From positions 1 through 43,100 of the forward strand of contig JAKSDO010000299.1 of assembly GCA_022360055.1 (NCBI GenBank): 43,100 nucleotides of DNA, given 5' to 3'. Each line of letters begins with the position of its first letter. The stretch's first letter is position 1. This document shows positions 17,430 to 26,405 of the stretch, one piece after another. A program made the position numbers and the translations under genes. Origin of the DNA: Cytophagales bacterium (GTDB lineage Bacteria > Bacteroidota > Bacteroidia > Cytophagales > Cyclobacteriaceae). The notes below the pieces were generated by a model that saw only the letters and a program-made list of their open reading frames with translations, was not told the DNA's origin and searched no databases.

Positions 17430-18581
17430 TCATGGGGCCCAAATGGTTGCCGCAATATATCGTTCCGGTTTTAGTTTGTCCTGGAAGTAATATATGGTGA
17501 CCACTTTTCCATCGATCCGCTGCAGGGAGCGCACGTAACCGATATCTCTCCCTGCGCCCTCCTTACGCAATACGATTTCATCGGTCCAGGTATTACCGCC
17601 GTCATCACTTAGCTTGGCAGCAATCCGGTAAGGTTCGGCGCGAACGCCATAAGTCAGACAAAGCCTGTCGTCTTTCAACTTGATCAGACTTGGAGGGTTC
17701 CCCTCACCCAGATCAGCGACGGGCGGTGGCAAGAGCGTCCAGGTCGCTCCTTCATCTTTACTTGACCACGCATCGATCCAGCGATGATCGCCTTCCCGTC
17801 TGCGAATGGTGGTCAAATACCGGCCGCCGGATAATCTCACGGTAGAGGGCATAATGCCAAAACCTTCCGGCTCCGGTCCGATCATGGAAACCAAATGCCA
17901 GGATAAACCGCCGTCTCTGGTTATGGAGCAAAGCGGCCTGCCCTCGCGGTTGTCTTCTTTTGATTGCGAGAAAAAGGCCATGCAAGTCCGGCCGTCCAGG
18001 ATGATGTAATCCGTTCTGGCAAGCATATTTGACTTGCCGGATACATTCAGATAAAACGGGCCGTCCCACGAATGCCCCCGGTCATAGGAGTAATAGAAAA
18101 AAGAGGGACCCGTATTGTAATTCCAGAATCGAAATGTCATGGCGAAATCAGGATGGCTGAAGTCGATTGGTTGCTCAAGGCTTCCAGGCTTTTTTCTGTT
18201 GGCGTATTTTGGCTCCAGTCCGTGAAGGCCGGTTCCCCGCGCTACCAAAACGCCATCCTTCGACGGATCTTCGATCTTCCAGGTTTCTCCGCCGTCCGAA
18301 CTCCTGGCAAATAAATGTTCCTCCGGTTTTTCCCGGTCGATGTTGTGCCGCTCCTCCCCAAGATCTTTATAATATCCCCTTGCAAAACCCACCAGCAATT
18401 CATTCCCCCAGGACCAGGCGCCGAAGTTTGCCGGCCACCCTCCGAACCTGCCCATTTCATAATAGATCTCCACATGCTGAACTTCCGGGCCGTTTTCTTT
18501 GGAAATTACTTGCCGCTTCTTTGATGCTTTGCAGTCGGGAGTTAAGCTCAGTATGAGCGATAAATAAAGAATTTTGCGCAT
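17430..18581 (-). CDS. sialidase-like BNR propeller lipoprotein
   Basis: 383 aa. Signal ends near C17 (SLTPDC), so probably lipid-anchored. Five Asp-box repeats (S-x-D-x-G-x-x-W type) are visible: SSDGGETW, SYDRGHSW, TRDGGLSW, SKDEGATW and SDDGGNTW, giving a six-bladed propeller. The Arg triad and Tyr/Glu of true sialidases cannot be assigned with confidence, so the substrate may differ. Last gene of a minus-strand operon with DUF1080, the propeller-toroid protein and an aldolase. Confidence 0.82.
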   Translation of the reverse strand: MRKILYLSLILSLTPDCKASKKRQVISKENGPEVQHVEIYYEMGRFGGWPANFGAWSWGNELLVGFARGYYKDLGEERHNIDREKPEEHLFARSSDGGETWKIEDPSKDGVLVARGTGLHGLEPKYANRKKPGSLEQPIDFSHPDFAMTFRFWNYNTGPSFFYYSYDRGHSWDGPFYLNVSGKSNMLARTDYIILDGRTCMAFFSQSKEDNREGRPLCSITRDGGLSWHLVSMIGPEPEGFGIMPSTVRLSGGRYLTTIRRREGDHRWIDAWSSKDEGATWTLLPPPVADLGEGNPPSLIKLKDDRLCLTYGVRAEPYRIAAKLSDDGGNTWTDEIVLRKEGAGRDIGYVRSLQRIDGKVVTIYYFQDKLKPERYIAATIWAP

Positions 18582-18637
18582 GATTTTATTTTAGAAAGAT
18601 TCCGATGTGATCCGGATTATCTGGATTGCATTGAATA

Positions 18638-19240
18638 CTATTTATTTCCCAAATCCTTGTAATACAGATCTCTGGCTTCGATTGTCATGCCCGGATTGTG
18701 ACATTGAATCGCAAAATAACCCTTTGTGTACTCCTTATCTTTGTAGGTCATCACCAGTTCGTCATTAACCCAAATGTTGATTTTCGGGCCTACTGCTTTT
18801 ACACGCATTTCAAACCATTCGTCGTCTTTTGTGATCAGTTTGGTCGCTTTTCCGGTAGGAGTTCCGGGTTTCCACAACCAACCTGTGTGAGCATCCTGGT
18901 TATGACAGATCTGAGCCTCGTAGCCGCGTGGATATCCATCGGGATTATCTGCCGGAGGATGACACCGAAAGTACAGACCGCTATTTCCGCCGCCGCCCTG
19001 GTCGCTCAGCCTAAACGTTCCTTTTACCTCCAGGTCCGTTAGTTCCGGAGCGGCATATATATGTCCGTTAGCCCCTTCGCCGATCATGATGCCATTCGAC
19101 ACTTTCCAAGTCGCCTTGCCGCGAATGGTCCATCCATCCAGGCTTTTCCCGTTGAACATCGATTTCCATGCTCCCTTTTGACAGAAAGAATAAAAAGGAG
19201 CCCCCAGGATTAGTGCAAAAAATACAACTGTCTTCTTCAT
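18638..19240 (-). CDS. DUF1080 protein (3-keto-disaccharide hydrolase family), secreted
   Basis: 200 aa, signal peptide to about SFCQ. Concanavalin-like fold with the family hallmarks SMFNGKSLDGWTIRGKATWKV at the front, GGGNSGLYFRCH, GYEAQICHNQDAHTGW and a terminal beta strand EARDLYYKDL. Members have been linked to hydrolysis or hydration of 3-keto-glycosides formed by Gfo/Idh/MocA oxidoreductases. Such an oxidoreductase is encoded at 6808. Spacing of 12 bp from the upstream gene supports one transcript. Confidence 0.9.
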   Translation of the reverse strand: MKKTVVFFALILGAPFYSFCQKGAWKSMFNGKSLDGWTIRGKATWKVSNGIMIGEGANGHIYAAPELTDLEVKGTFRLSDQGGGGNSGLYFRCHPPADNPDGYPRGYEAQICHNQDAHTGWLWKPGTPTGKATKLITKDDEWFEMRVKAVGPKINIWVNDELVMTYKDKEYTKGYFAIQCHNPGMTIEARDLYYKDLGNK

Positions 19241-19252
19241 GGTAAAATTGAT

Positions 19253-21379
19253 TTAATTTTCAATGAGATTGTGATAAAGCGCCAGATAGTACGGCAATAA
19301 ATAAAAAGTTCCTTCATGTTCGGAATATCCGTTTCCCTCAGAGTAGTATATGGCAAAGGCGTCCCGGTCGAGCCGTACATGCCCGCGCTCATCAATAGGT
19401 AAAGCATAACCGTCGGTGCGCCAGCCTATTCCCGCTTCCTGTCCGGGAGTCGGGTCCGGGACCACGTCGAGCCTATGTGTGTTGTCCATCGTATATCCGA
19501 TGAGGTCAAGCGGAATTCGACGGAGTGTCTCTTCCATGAATTTCGTGTTCAGGCTGCTCTTTGCAAACCGCTTCAAAGCGGCATCGGCAAACAATGGATT
19601 ATCGGTAAACAGTTCATCCGGCTTAAAGAAGCCAGCCTTTATCTTTTCGGAAAATGAATTGGCCAACGCACCATAAATTCCATCCCAATAGGCGTTTTTT
19701 TGCTTGCTGATATGGAGCCAGGCATTCTCCAGGGCATTTCTGTACATAATCAGTAATTCCGGATCTTTTTCGTAATTCATCAATCCGTACATGCTCATTA
19801 AGCACAGGTTATTATCCCACGGGACGGCATTTTCCGGCGGGAAATATTCTTTGGCGTGCATGGCATTGATGTGATAATTGTGCTTATCCCGAAGCATTTT
19901 AGCTACTTCATCATATTTTGAATCCCCCGTTACATGACTAGCCACATTCAGGAATGAAAGCATCATCATGGAATTCAATCCTCGTTGTTCCCACCCCCAT
20001 ACAGAATGGAAAAATTCAGGCTGAAAGTTTGCCCACCGGGTGGGTTTTCCGTCATGATCGACAAGACAAAATCCATGTCTGATCAGATGATCCGTAATGT
20101 CGGCTACTACCTGACGAACATCCGCCTTTTCCTGATCCGTTTCAGCCACCAGGTCATAAAAGATGGCGTAATAAAAATAATGTCCGGCCAGCTCGTCCGA
20201 GCTTGTATCGCATTTCCATCTGTACTTCCCGTCTTTACTTTTAGGGAACCTGGGATAAATATCCTTCCAGAAAGGATCTCCTTCCTGTTTCCTTTTGTTG
20301 TATTCATGCCCGTATTGTTCATTAACAGGTTCGGGCCAGTCGATGGGAATTATTACTCTTGCCGGAAATCCGGGTTCGTGTGTGATATCTACCAGCCATT
20401 TGCATGCATAGAAGCTGCGAACAGCCAATTCGCGCGCTTTCCTGTCTTTAGTACGCGCATATTTAAAGGCGTGAGCTGCTCCGTACATAGCGGTATATAA
20501 TCCGTCATTGTCTGAAATGGCCAGTTCGGAGGTGCCAATATTGAATTGTTCCTTTAAATAACTTTGGCAAACAAATCCCATTCGGTTATGTCGCGCTTCT
20601 ACCTGATCTGTGAAGTAATCCGCCTTTTCTTCGTAGGTCATGGATTTTGATGCAATCTCACTTAACCCGCTATTCGTTGCAATCCATGCCGTTCCACTTT
20701 CATCGACTGCGATATCATTTACATGATCGTCCGGGAGCCACCTGCGTGTTGCCCGGTAATAAAAATAATCGTCTTCGACCCGGATCGCTCCTTTGGTTGT
20801 ACCAAACCAGACCTCTCCGGCAGGTCCGGCCGCAGCGCACGTAAAATTATTGTAAGGCAATCCTTCGCGGCCCGTAAAAAGCTTCCATTTTCCCTTGTCA
20901 ATACGGCCGACACCTTCCCTGGCACCAAACCACAGACGGCCTCTGGTATCTGCCGCCAGAGCCCGCACATTTCTGGGCGACCAGCTATAGTTTTCATCAA
21001 AAGGCAGAACTGCTTCCCACTTGCTTCCGGAAGACAGATAAATCCCATTTTCGCAACCGATCGCTGTTTTCTTCCCATAAGAAACAGAGGCGAGAAGTTC
21101 GCCGCATCCTTCGGGTAAATTCTCAATGGGTTTGTTTTTGTTTGTAATCCTGTTTTTGACCGGAGACCATTTTTCCCCATTCCAACCGTACGATTTGCCC
21201 TGAAGAACGACGACGGGATGTTTCCCCAAAAATTCTACTTTGCGCACAGTCCCGTCGGGAAGCCCGTGCTGTGCGCTGTGTATACAAACTACATCCTGAA
21301 AAAACTGCTTTTCCTTTTTCCCGGAAATAAAGGAGAAGTTTACAAAAATTAAAAGTGCAGACAGAAGAAATCTCATCAT
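19253..21379 (-). CDS. propeller plus alpha/alpha-toroid protein, paralogue 1
   Basis: 708 aa with signal peptide. Residues about 25-240 are propeller blades of the two-component-regulator-propeller type (GRLWFGAREGVGRID, GEVWFGTTKGAIRV, GTAWIATNSGLSEI). Residues about 250-700 look like an alpha/alpha toroid as in lyases and six-hairpin glycosidases: SDNDGLYTAMYGAAHAFKYA, DTSSDELAGHYFYYAIFYDLV, LVDHDGKPTRWANF, and a terminal SEHEGTFYLLPYYLALYHN. No kinase or HTH, so not a regulator. Clear paralogue of the 37883-40120 protein. Function unknown; probably a periplasmic glycan-active enzyme. Second gene of the operon headed by the aldolase. Confidence 0.75.
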   Translation of the reverse strand: MMRFLLSALLIFVNFSFISGKKEKQFFQDVVCIHSAQHGLPDGTVRKVEFLGKHPVVVLQGKSYGWNGEKWSPVKNRITNKNKPIENLPEGCGELLASVSYGKKTAIGCENGIYLSSGSKWEAVLPFDENYSWSPRNVRALAADTRGRLWFGAREGVGRIDKGKWKLFTGREGLPYNNFTCAAAGPAGEVWFGTTKGAIRVEDDYFYYRATRRWLPDDHVNDIAVDESGTAWIATNSGLSEIASKSMTYEEKADYFTDQVEARHNRMGFVCQSYLKEQFNIGTSELAISDNDGLYTAMYGAAHAFKYARTKDRKARELAVRSFYACKWLVDITHEPGFPARVIIPIDWPEPVNEQYGHEYNKRKQEGDPFWKDIYPRFPKSKDGKYRWKCDTSSDELAGHYFYYAIFYDLVAETDQEKADVRQVVADITDHLIRHGFCLVDHDGKPTRWANFQPEFFHSVWGWEQRGLNSMMMLSFLNVASHVTGDSKYDEVAKMLRDKHNYHINAMHAKEYFPPENAVPWDNNLCLMSMYGLMNYEKDPELLIMYRNALENAWLHISKQKNAYWDGIYGALANSFSEKIKAGFFKPDELFTDNPLFADAALKRFAKSSLNTKFMEETLRRIPLDLIGYTMDNTHRLDVVPDPTPGQEAGIGWRTDGYALPIDERGHVRLDRDAFAIYYSEGNGYSEHEGTFYLLPYYLALYHNLIEN

Positions 21380-21400
21380 GGATTCAATGTATTTATCCGA

Positions 21401-22228
21401 TTATATTGTTACAGGTCCGTCCGATGATGCCCCTTCTTGCTGATCTCCGACAGACGATTTTATTTCATTTATATCTGCGTTGAGCTGTTTGCTGAAAAGG
21501 GCCATATCCGAACTGTGAATGATCATATTTACGCCTTCTTTTATCCATTCGATTTGCCATTTCGGTTCCAATGAAAAGTGTATGCCAACGCCCAGGGTAT
21601 ATCTTCTGGCTTTTTTTATAATTGTTTTTACAGTTGCCTTAAAATCCGGATGTTCGTAGTGTTCCGGAAGTCCCATATTGACCGACAAGTCATGAGGACC
21701 AATAAAAACAGCATCGAGCCCCTCAAGGCTTAGGAGCTCGTCGAGGCGTTCTACCGCAGGAATGCTCTCGATATTGGCGATGCAGAGATTGCCGATATTA
21801 TACCGGTCCAGGTAGGTTTTTAGCTCCGCTTCCGGGCGGAGGCCGTCCTCAAGAATTCTGTTGAGTTTTTCTCCTTTCAAAGGCCGGCATTTCGTGGCTC
21901 CGACCAGTTTCCTGACCTGGTCTGTGTTTTCCAGATACGGGGCAATTACCCCTACAGCGCCATCATCGATTACCTGGCTGGCCCTGTAGGGGTCCGGTTT
22001 TGGTATGCGGACAATGGGAGTAATACCGTTTGCCTGATAACTTCGGCACATTTTTGCAAGTTCCGATCTGTCAATCGGGATGTGTTCCGTATCTATGAAT
22101 ACAAAGTCAAGATTCGCATTTGTAACCAGCGCCGGCCAGATCGGGGTATTGACGGTCACACAGGTTCCGTATACATTCTGCCCACGAATAAGCTTTTGCT
22201 TTAAATCTTCGCGCTGAAAGCTAGCCAT
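21401..22228 (-). CDS. HpcH/HpaI aldolase family protein
   Basis: 275 aa, cytoplasmic. Class II (metal-dependent) pyruvate aldolase: VFIDTEHIPIDRSEL, ITPIVRIPKPDP, DDGAVGVIAPYLEN, NLCIANIESIPAVERLDELL (metal Glu) and VFIGPHDLSVNMG (metal Asp). Relatives cleave 4-hydroxy-2-oxoheptanedioate or 2-keto-3-deoxy sugar acids to pyruvate and an aldehyde. First gene of the minus-strand operon to 17430 and divergent from the DUF1349 gene. The Ser/Gly-rich C-terminal tail (DQQEGASSDGPVTI) is unusual but short. Confidence 0.88.
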   Translation of the reverse strand: MASFQREDLKQKLIRGQNVYGTCVTVNTPIWPALVTNANLDFVFIDTEHIPIDRSELAKMCRSYQANGITPIVRIPKPDPYRASQVIDDGAVGVIAPYLENTDQVRKLVGATKCRPLKGEKLNRILEDGLRPEAELKTYLDRYNIGNLCIANIESIPAVERLDELLSLEGLDAVFIGPHDLSVNMGLPEHYEHPDFKATVKTIIKKARRYTLGVGIHFSLEPKWQIEWIKEGVNMIIHSSDMALFSKQLNADINEIKSSVGDQQEGASSDGPVTI

Positions 22229-22401
22229 TTTTTCAATTGATTGAGTAATTAAATATAGTTTATGCCTGTAAGAAACTGCAATATTTTGTCCCCACTGAGT
22301 TTATCCGAAGCATTTGCATGCCGAATGCATGATTCATAACTCCCGAACAGGACATCTTTACGGTTTTTAGTAATACAGAATAACAAACTCAATAAATATA
22401 C

Positions 22402-22433
22402 TTGCGGATTATAGCTTAAGGCTATATGTTTTG
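22402..22433 (+). promoter_or_regulatory. candidate promoter with overlapping inverted repeat
   Basis: A TTG (22402-22404) lies 20 nt before TATGTTTTG (22425-22433), close to the Bacteroidota -33/-7 layout for the 22475 gene. Between them is the inverted repeat TATAGC (22410-22415) / GCTATA (22421-22426), a possible repressor site in the divergent control region with the aldolase operon. Confidence 0.35.
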
Positions 22434-22474
22434 CTTAATTTAAACTTTTGGGAATAGACATTTTTTGACTTTTT

Positions 22475-23071
22475 ATGAAAAAACTTAATCTTCTCGAATT
22501 ATTTGCCGAGTCCGGCAACCGGCTTGCATGGCATTGTGAGCCGGCGGTCTGGAATATTGATCGTGACCGGTTGATCATTACTTCGGATGCCGAAACGGAT
22601 TTTTGGCAGCGTACACACTATGGATTTACGGCTGATAACGGACATTTTTTGCACATGGCCCTCGATGGAGACTTCACGATCGAAACCCGTGTCCGGTGCG
22701 ATTTCAAAAATCAATACGATCAGGCGGGACTTATGATCCGGATATCCGACGCATGCTGGGTAAAGACCTCTGTGGAATATGAGCCCGATGAACCCAATAA
22801 ACTGGGTGTGGTGGTTACCAATCACGGATATTCCGATTGGTCGACGCAAGATGTGGACGACTCGTTCATCGATTTTAAATTGATGTTGGTCCGGGAGGGA
22901 TCGGACTACATTGTAAAGTATTTTTCCGAAATCGATCAGGACTGGATCCAAATGAGAATGTTTCATCTGTTTGATCAACCGCAGGTAAAGGCAGGGCTGT
23001 ATTGTTGCAGCCCGAAAGCGGGAGGGTTTACGGCGAAGTTCGACTATTTTAAAATTGAAGGAATAAATTGA
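22475..23071 (+). CDS. DUF1349 domain-containing protein
   Basis: 198 aa, no signal peptide. Concanavalin-like jelly roll recognised by DFWQRTHYGF, FTIETRVRCDFKNQYDQAGLMIR, VKTSVEYEP, VVTNHGYSDWS and a final AKFDYFKIEG. Members are mostly uncharacterised and often next to sugar-catabolism genes; some may bind or modify intracellular sugars. First gene of a plus-strand run with the DapA-type lyase and symporter. Confidence 0.85.
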   Translation: MKKLNLLELFAESGNRLAWHCEPAVWNIDRDRLIITSDAETDFWQRTHYGFTADNGHFLHMALDGDFTIETRVRCDFKNQYDQAGLMIRISDACWVKTSVEYEPDEPNKLGVVVTNHGYSDWSTQDVDDSFIDFKLMLVREGSDYIVKYFSEIDQDWIQMRMFHLFDQPQVKAGLYCCSPKAGGFTAKFDYFKIEGIN

Positions 23072-23142
23072 GTTTTGATAGCCTTTTACCAGCCATAAAT
23101 GGTAGATTAATTGGAATCCGGGAATATATAGATGTATGGGAA

Positions 23143-23233
23143 GAAACCGGTAGGACCGGAGCAAACTCAGGATACACAAGAGCATGATTATATTTCTCTG
23201 TGGGTCAGCAATCTAAAAAAAATAAACGGATTA
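23143..23233 (+). repeat. dispersed intergenic repeat, copy 2
   Basis: Same element as at 8106 and 26314: GAAACCGGTAGGACCGGAGC is identical, the middle keeps AGAGCATGATTATAT, and the end is AAATAAACGGATTAA instead of CGGATGA. One base is missing near the A-run compared with copies 1 and 3, so its reading frame is not kept. It is 71 bp after the DUF1349 stop and about 235 bp before the lyase gene. The remainder of the gap 23072-23467 shows no gene. Confidence 0.85.
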
Positions 23234-23467
23234 AAATAAGTTGTGGTTTTACCTGCCGGTATTTTTAGTTTTACAAAGCGGGGCAAATTTCAGACAACGT
23301 TTTTGACAGAGCGCGTGCATTACGTTGCCGGAAACAAAACAGATCAACTTATAAAATTCTCGTGACAGAGGTGAAGAACATGAATCGGGCACATGAATTT
23401 TTAATTTCACTATTTCAATGCGCCGACAGAACGGATATTGATTATTAAGTAGCATTAGTTTATAAAT

Positions 23468-24397
23468 ATGGAAAAACTCCCTTTCGGTTTATGGCCGGTA
23501 ATGATTACCGCTTTCAAGGCGGACAATACACTCGATCCAGATGGTGTACGCACCCTTACGGATATGTACCTGGATGCCGGAGCCAATGGCATGTTTGCAA
23601 ATTGTCTTTCGAGCGAAATGTATCAATTAACCAGGGAAGAGCGACTGGTGCTCACGAAGACCGTGGTTGACCATTGCAAGGGCAGCGTCCCGGTTGTGGC
23701 TACCGGCAGTTTTTATATGCACGGCAGTGAAAATGCGGAATTCATAAAAGAGATCCATGATTTGGGCGTTGATGCGGTGATCTTAATATCGAGCATATTG
23801 GCGGAGCCGGAAGAAAGCGATGACATTTTAAAACGGCGCCTGGAAGAGATCATGGAAGAAACCGGCGACATTCCATTGGGGTTATACGAATGTCCTGTTC
23901 CGTATAAAAGGGTCATACGTCCGGAAATGATGGGTTGGCTAGCTGAGTCAGGGCGTTTTTGGTATCACAAAGATACTTCCTGCGACAATGCGGCGATCAA
24001 AAAAAAGCTCGACAAAATGATTGGCAGTAATTACCAATTGTACAATGCGGATACTCCTACGGCATTGGAATCACTCAAAGATGGCGGGAAAGGTATTTCT
24101 CCGATCTCGGGAAACTTTTACCCGGAGCTTTACGGACATTTTTTGAAGTTATACAACGAAGGCGACGAGGAATCACTCGAAAGCCTGAATATAAAGCTGA
24201 CGGTGATGGACAGAATTACCCATGATTTTTATCCCTGGTCCGCAAAGTTGTTCCTGGAGAAAAGAGGGCTCGATATTTGTACAAATACCAGGATACCCAT
24301 GAGTAAAATGGAGGCGAAGGACAAGAACACCCTGAATGCGCTGTACAAAATGTTTTTGGATGCCATGGATGAATTTGAGATAGATCCCGTAATCTGA
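23468..24397 (+). CDS. dihydrodipicolinate synthase/N-acetylneuraminate lyase family protein
   Basis: 309 aa, cytoplasmic class I aldolase. Landmarks: GLWPVMITAF at the front, pyruvate-site Tyr140 in GLYECP and Schiff-base Lys168 in YHKDTSC, with GGKGISPISGN later. The GxxGE motif of DapA is replaced by NCLSSEMYQLT, where SSE holds the usual position. Probably cleaves a 2-keto-3-deoxy sugar acid or sialic-acid-like compound to pyruvate. 50 bp before a sodium symporter, so import and cleavage may be coupled. Confidence 0.87.
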   Translation: MEKLPFGLWPVMITAFKADNTLDPDGVRTLTDMYLDAGANGMFANCLSSEMYQLTREERLVLTKTVVDHCKGSVPVVATGSFYMHGSENAEFIKEIHDLGVDAVILISSILAEPEESDDILKRRLEEIMEETGDIPLGLYECPVPYKRVIRPEMMGWLAESGRFWYHKDTSCDNAAIKKKLDKMIGSNYQLYNADTPTALESLKDGGKGISPISGNFYPELYGHFLKLYNEGDEESLESLNIKLTVMDRITHDFYPWSAKLFLEKRGLDICTNTRIPMSKMEAKDKNTLNALYKMFLDAMDEFEIDPVI

Positions 24398-24447
24398 TCA
24401 TCAGACAGGGACTAAAATCCGATTTTTTTAACCCAAAATTAATAATC

Positions 24448-25926
24448 GTGAACGTATTAGATCTTATTGTTTTTTTTGTATATATGGTTGGAGTGACCGT
24501 GTTCGGGAGTTCTTTTTACAGAAAAAACAAGTCTTCGGCGGCATTTACGCTGGGAAATAGCGCCATCCCGGGCTGGGTGGTGACCATGTCGATCTTTGCT
24601 ACTTTTGTAAGCAGCATCAGCTTTTTGGCCCTTCCGGGAAATGCCTACCAATCCAACTGGAATGCTTTTGTTTTCAGCCTTTCCATACCTGTAGCGTCCT
24701 ATATGGCCGTCAGGTTTTTTGTGCCGTTGTACCGAAAAGCCAACAGCCCATCCGCCTATTCCTACCTCGAAACCCGTTTCGGGCCCTGGGCCAGGGTGTA
24801 TGCATCCGCGTGTTACCTGCTTACGCAGATCATGCGCATGGGCACGATTTTGTATTTACTGGCCTTACCGGTAAACGCCATGTTTGGCTGGGATATTGTG
24901 ACCATCATTGTTGTAACAGGACTGGCCGTAATGATTTACTCCCTGCTCGGAGGCATTCAGGCGGTTGTCTGGACAGATGCTATCCAGGGCATTATTATGA
25001 TTTCCGGGGCGGTATTGTGTGTCATTTACATTCTGTTCGCTATGCCGGAGGGGCCGGGACAGATGTTCGAAATTGCCGGTGAACACCATAAATTCAGCCT
25101 TGGGAGTTTTAGCCTGAGCTTAAAAGCGTCCACTTTTTGGGTGGTTTTGATCTACGGAATATTCATTAATCTGAATAACTACGGCATCGATCAGAATTAT
25201 GTGCAGCGTTACATGGCTTCGAAATCCGATCGCGAAGCAAAGCGGTCGGCCCTGTTTGGGGGGCTGCTGTACATCCCGGTATCCCTGGTGTTTTTTATGA
25301 TCGGTACGGCGCTGTTTTCCTATTATACGGCCCAGCCGAACGTTTTGCCGGAAGAATATGCAGATCCGAACATGAGCGACAGGATCTTCCCGTTTTTCAT
25401 TGTAAACAATTTACCGGCGGGATTTACCGGCCTTTTGATCGCTTCCATATTTGCGGCCGGTATGAGTACGATCTCAACAAGCATTAACAGCGGTTCGACG
25501 GTGGTGTTGACGGATTATTACAAGCGGTACGTGAAAAAAGAAGTCACGGATAAGGACTCCATGAAAGTGTTGTATGTTTCTTCGTTTTTGTTCAGTGTGA
25601 TCGGAGTTGTGATTGGTGTGGCGATGATCAACGTGCAAAGCGCTCTGGACGCGTGGTGGAAGCTGGCCTCAGTCTTTAGCGGAGGCATGCTGGGTCTGTT
25701 TTTGCTCGGGGCCTTTGTGAAAGTGGTAAATGTGCGGGGAGCCATCATTGGTGTGATCCTCGGACTGATCGTCATCCTTTGGTTGAGCCTCTCGCCGATG
25801 GTATTTACGGAAGAACCGTTGCTGAGCTTTGCCAGTCCGTTCCATACCTATTTGACGATCGTGATTGGTACGCTGATAATTTTTCTTACCGGATTTTTAG
25901 CCACCATATGGAGGAGTGGAAAGTAG
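24448..25926 (+). CDS. sodium:solute symporter (SSS family)
   Basis: 492 aa integral membrane protein with about 13 predicted spans. The front NVLDLIVFFVYMVGVTVFGSSFY, GWVVTMSIFATFVSSISFLALPG and the RFGPWARVYASACYLLTQ block are SSS landmarks, as is NNYGIDQNYVQRYMAS before the mid-protein helices. GTG at 24448 is used as start because the next Met (24484) would cut the first helix. Substrate probably a sugar, sugar acid or sialic-acid-like compound, judged only from its neighbours. Confidence 0.9.
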   Translation: MNVLDLIVFFVYMVGVTVFGSSFYRKNKSSAAFTLGNSAIPGWVVTMSIFATFVSSISFLALPGNAYQSNWNAFVFSLSIPVASYMAVRFFVPLYRKANSPSAYSYLETRFGPWARVYASACYLLTQIMRMGTILYLLALPVNAMFGWDIVTIIVVTGLAVMIYSLLGGIQAVVWTDAIQGIIMISGAVLCVIYILFAMPEGPGQMFEIAGEHHKFSLGSFSLSLKASTFWVVLIYGIFINLNNYGIDQNYVQRYMASKSDREAKRSALFGGLLYIPVSLVFFMIGTALFSYYTAQPNVLPEEYADPNMSDRIFPFFIVNNLPAGFTGLLIASIFAAGMSTISTSINSGSTVVLTDYYKRYVKKEVTDKDSMKVLYVSSFLFSVIGVVIGVAMINVQSALDAWWKLASVFSGGMLGLFLLGAFVKVVNVRGAIIGVILGLIVILWLSLSPMVFTEEPLLSFASPFHTYLTIVIGTLIIFLTGFLATIWRSGK

Positions 25927-26200
25927 AACGTGGCAAGAGGAAAGTTGGACAGGTGGTTTTGTCGTTCGGGTATTTCAGAGAAGGGCGGAGTGTATTTGAT
26001 CAATCGCCGGTCTGTAGCCCCGAAATTTCTGTGCGCATGCCGGGCCCGTCCGTATATCGGCTCTAAGAACCGGAAATGAAAGCGGGAAGATCAGTCCTTC
26101 CGGAAAATAAAGATGCTCCATTGTTTCAAACACGGTGAAATCTGCTTACAATTGATCGATGTTGCTCAACAGATAAGAAAAAATTGAGTAGATTTAGACG

Positions 26201-26217
26201 TTTACAAGCTTTGTAAA
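26201..26217. promoter_or_regulatory. 17-bp inverted repeat, candidate operator
   Basis: TTTACAA (26201-26207), spacer GCT, TTGTAAA (26211-26217): perfect 7-base arms about 185 bp before the GH92 start codon. Shape and size suit a LacI- or GntR-type dimer. The remainder of the gap 25927-26313 shows no gene I can support. Confidence 0.4.
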
Positions 26218-26313
26218 AAAAATGTGAATTTAACCGTTCTATGGAGAGCTATTGACCATGGAGAAGAGATGATTGGCCCGGATCCTCCGACACATCATTA
26301 ATTACAGCATGAT

Positions 26314-26405
26314 GAAACCGGTAGGACCGGAGCAAATTCGGGACACACATGGGCATGATTATATTGCTCTGCGCGTCGGCAAACTAAAAAAATATAAACG
26401 GATGA
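26314..26405 (+). repeat. dispersed intergenic repeat, copy 3
   Basis: Starts GAAACCGGTAGGACCGGAGC and ends CGGATGA, where ATG (26402) begins the GH92 lipoprotein. Nearest to copy 1. Its frame is open into the downstream gene, and an ATG just before it (26312) makes annotation pipelines likely to choose a false upstream start. Confidence 0.88.

Noticed and set aside
23249-23455. 68-codon minus-strand frame between DUF1349 and the lyase
   Set aside because: No motif, no start context and composition like the non-coding surroundings.
16484-25926. A classical sialic-acid utilisation cluster
   Set aside because: Esterase, BNR, lyase-like and symporter genes fit, but NanE, NanK, SusC/SusD and a clear sialidase active site are missing.
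25779-26066. 95-codon frame after the symporter
   Set aside because: It overlaps the symporter end in another frame and its extra part has no motif.
26273-26401. Upstream start for the GH92 gene
   Set aside because: It translates repeat copy 3 and places the lipoprotein signal 43 residues inside the protein.
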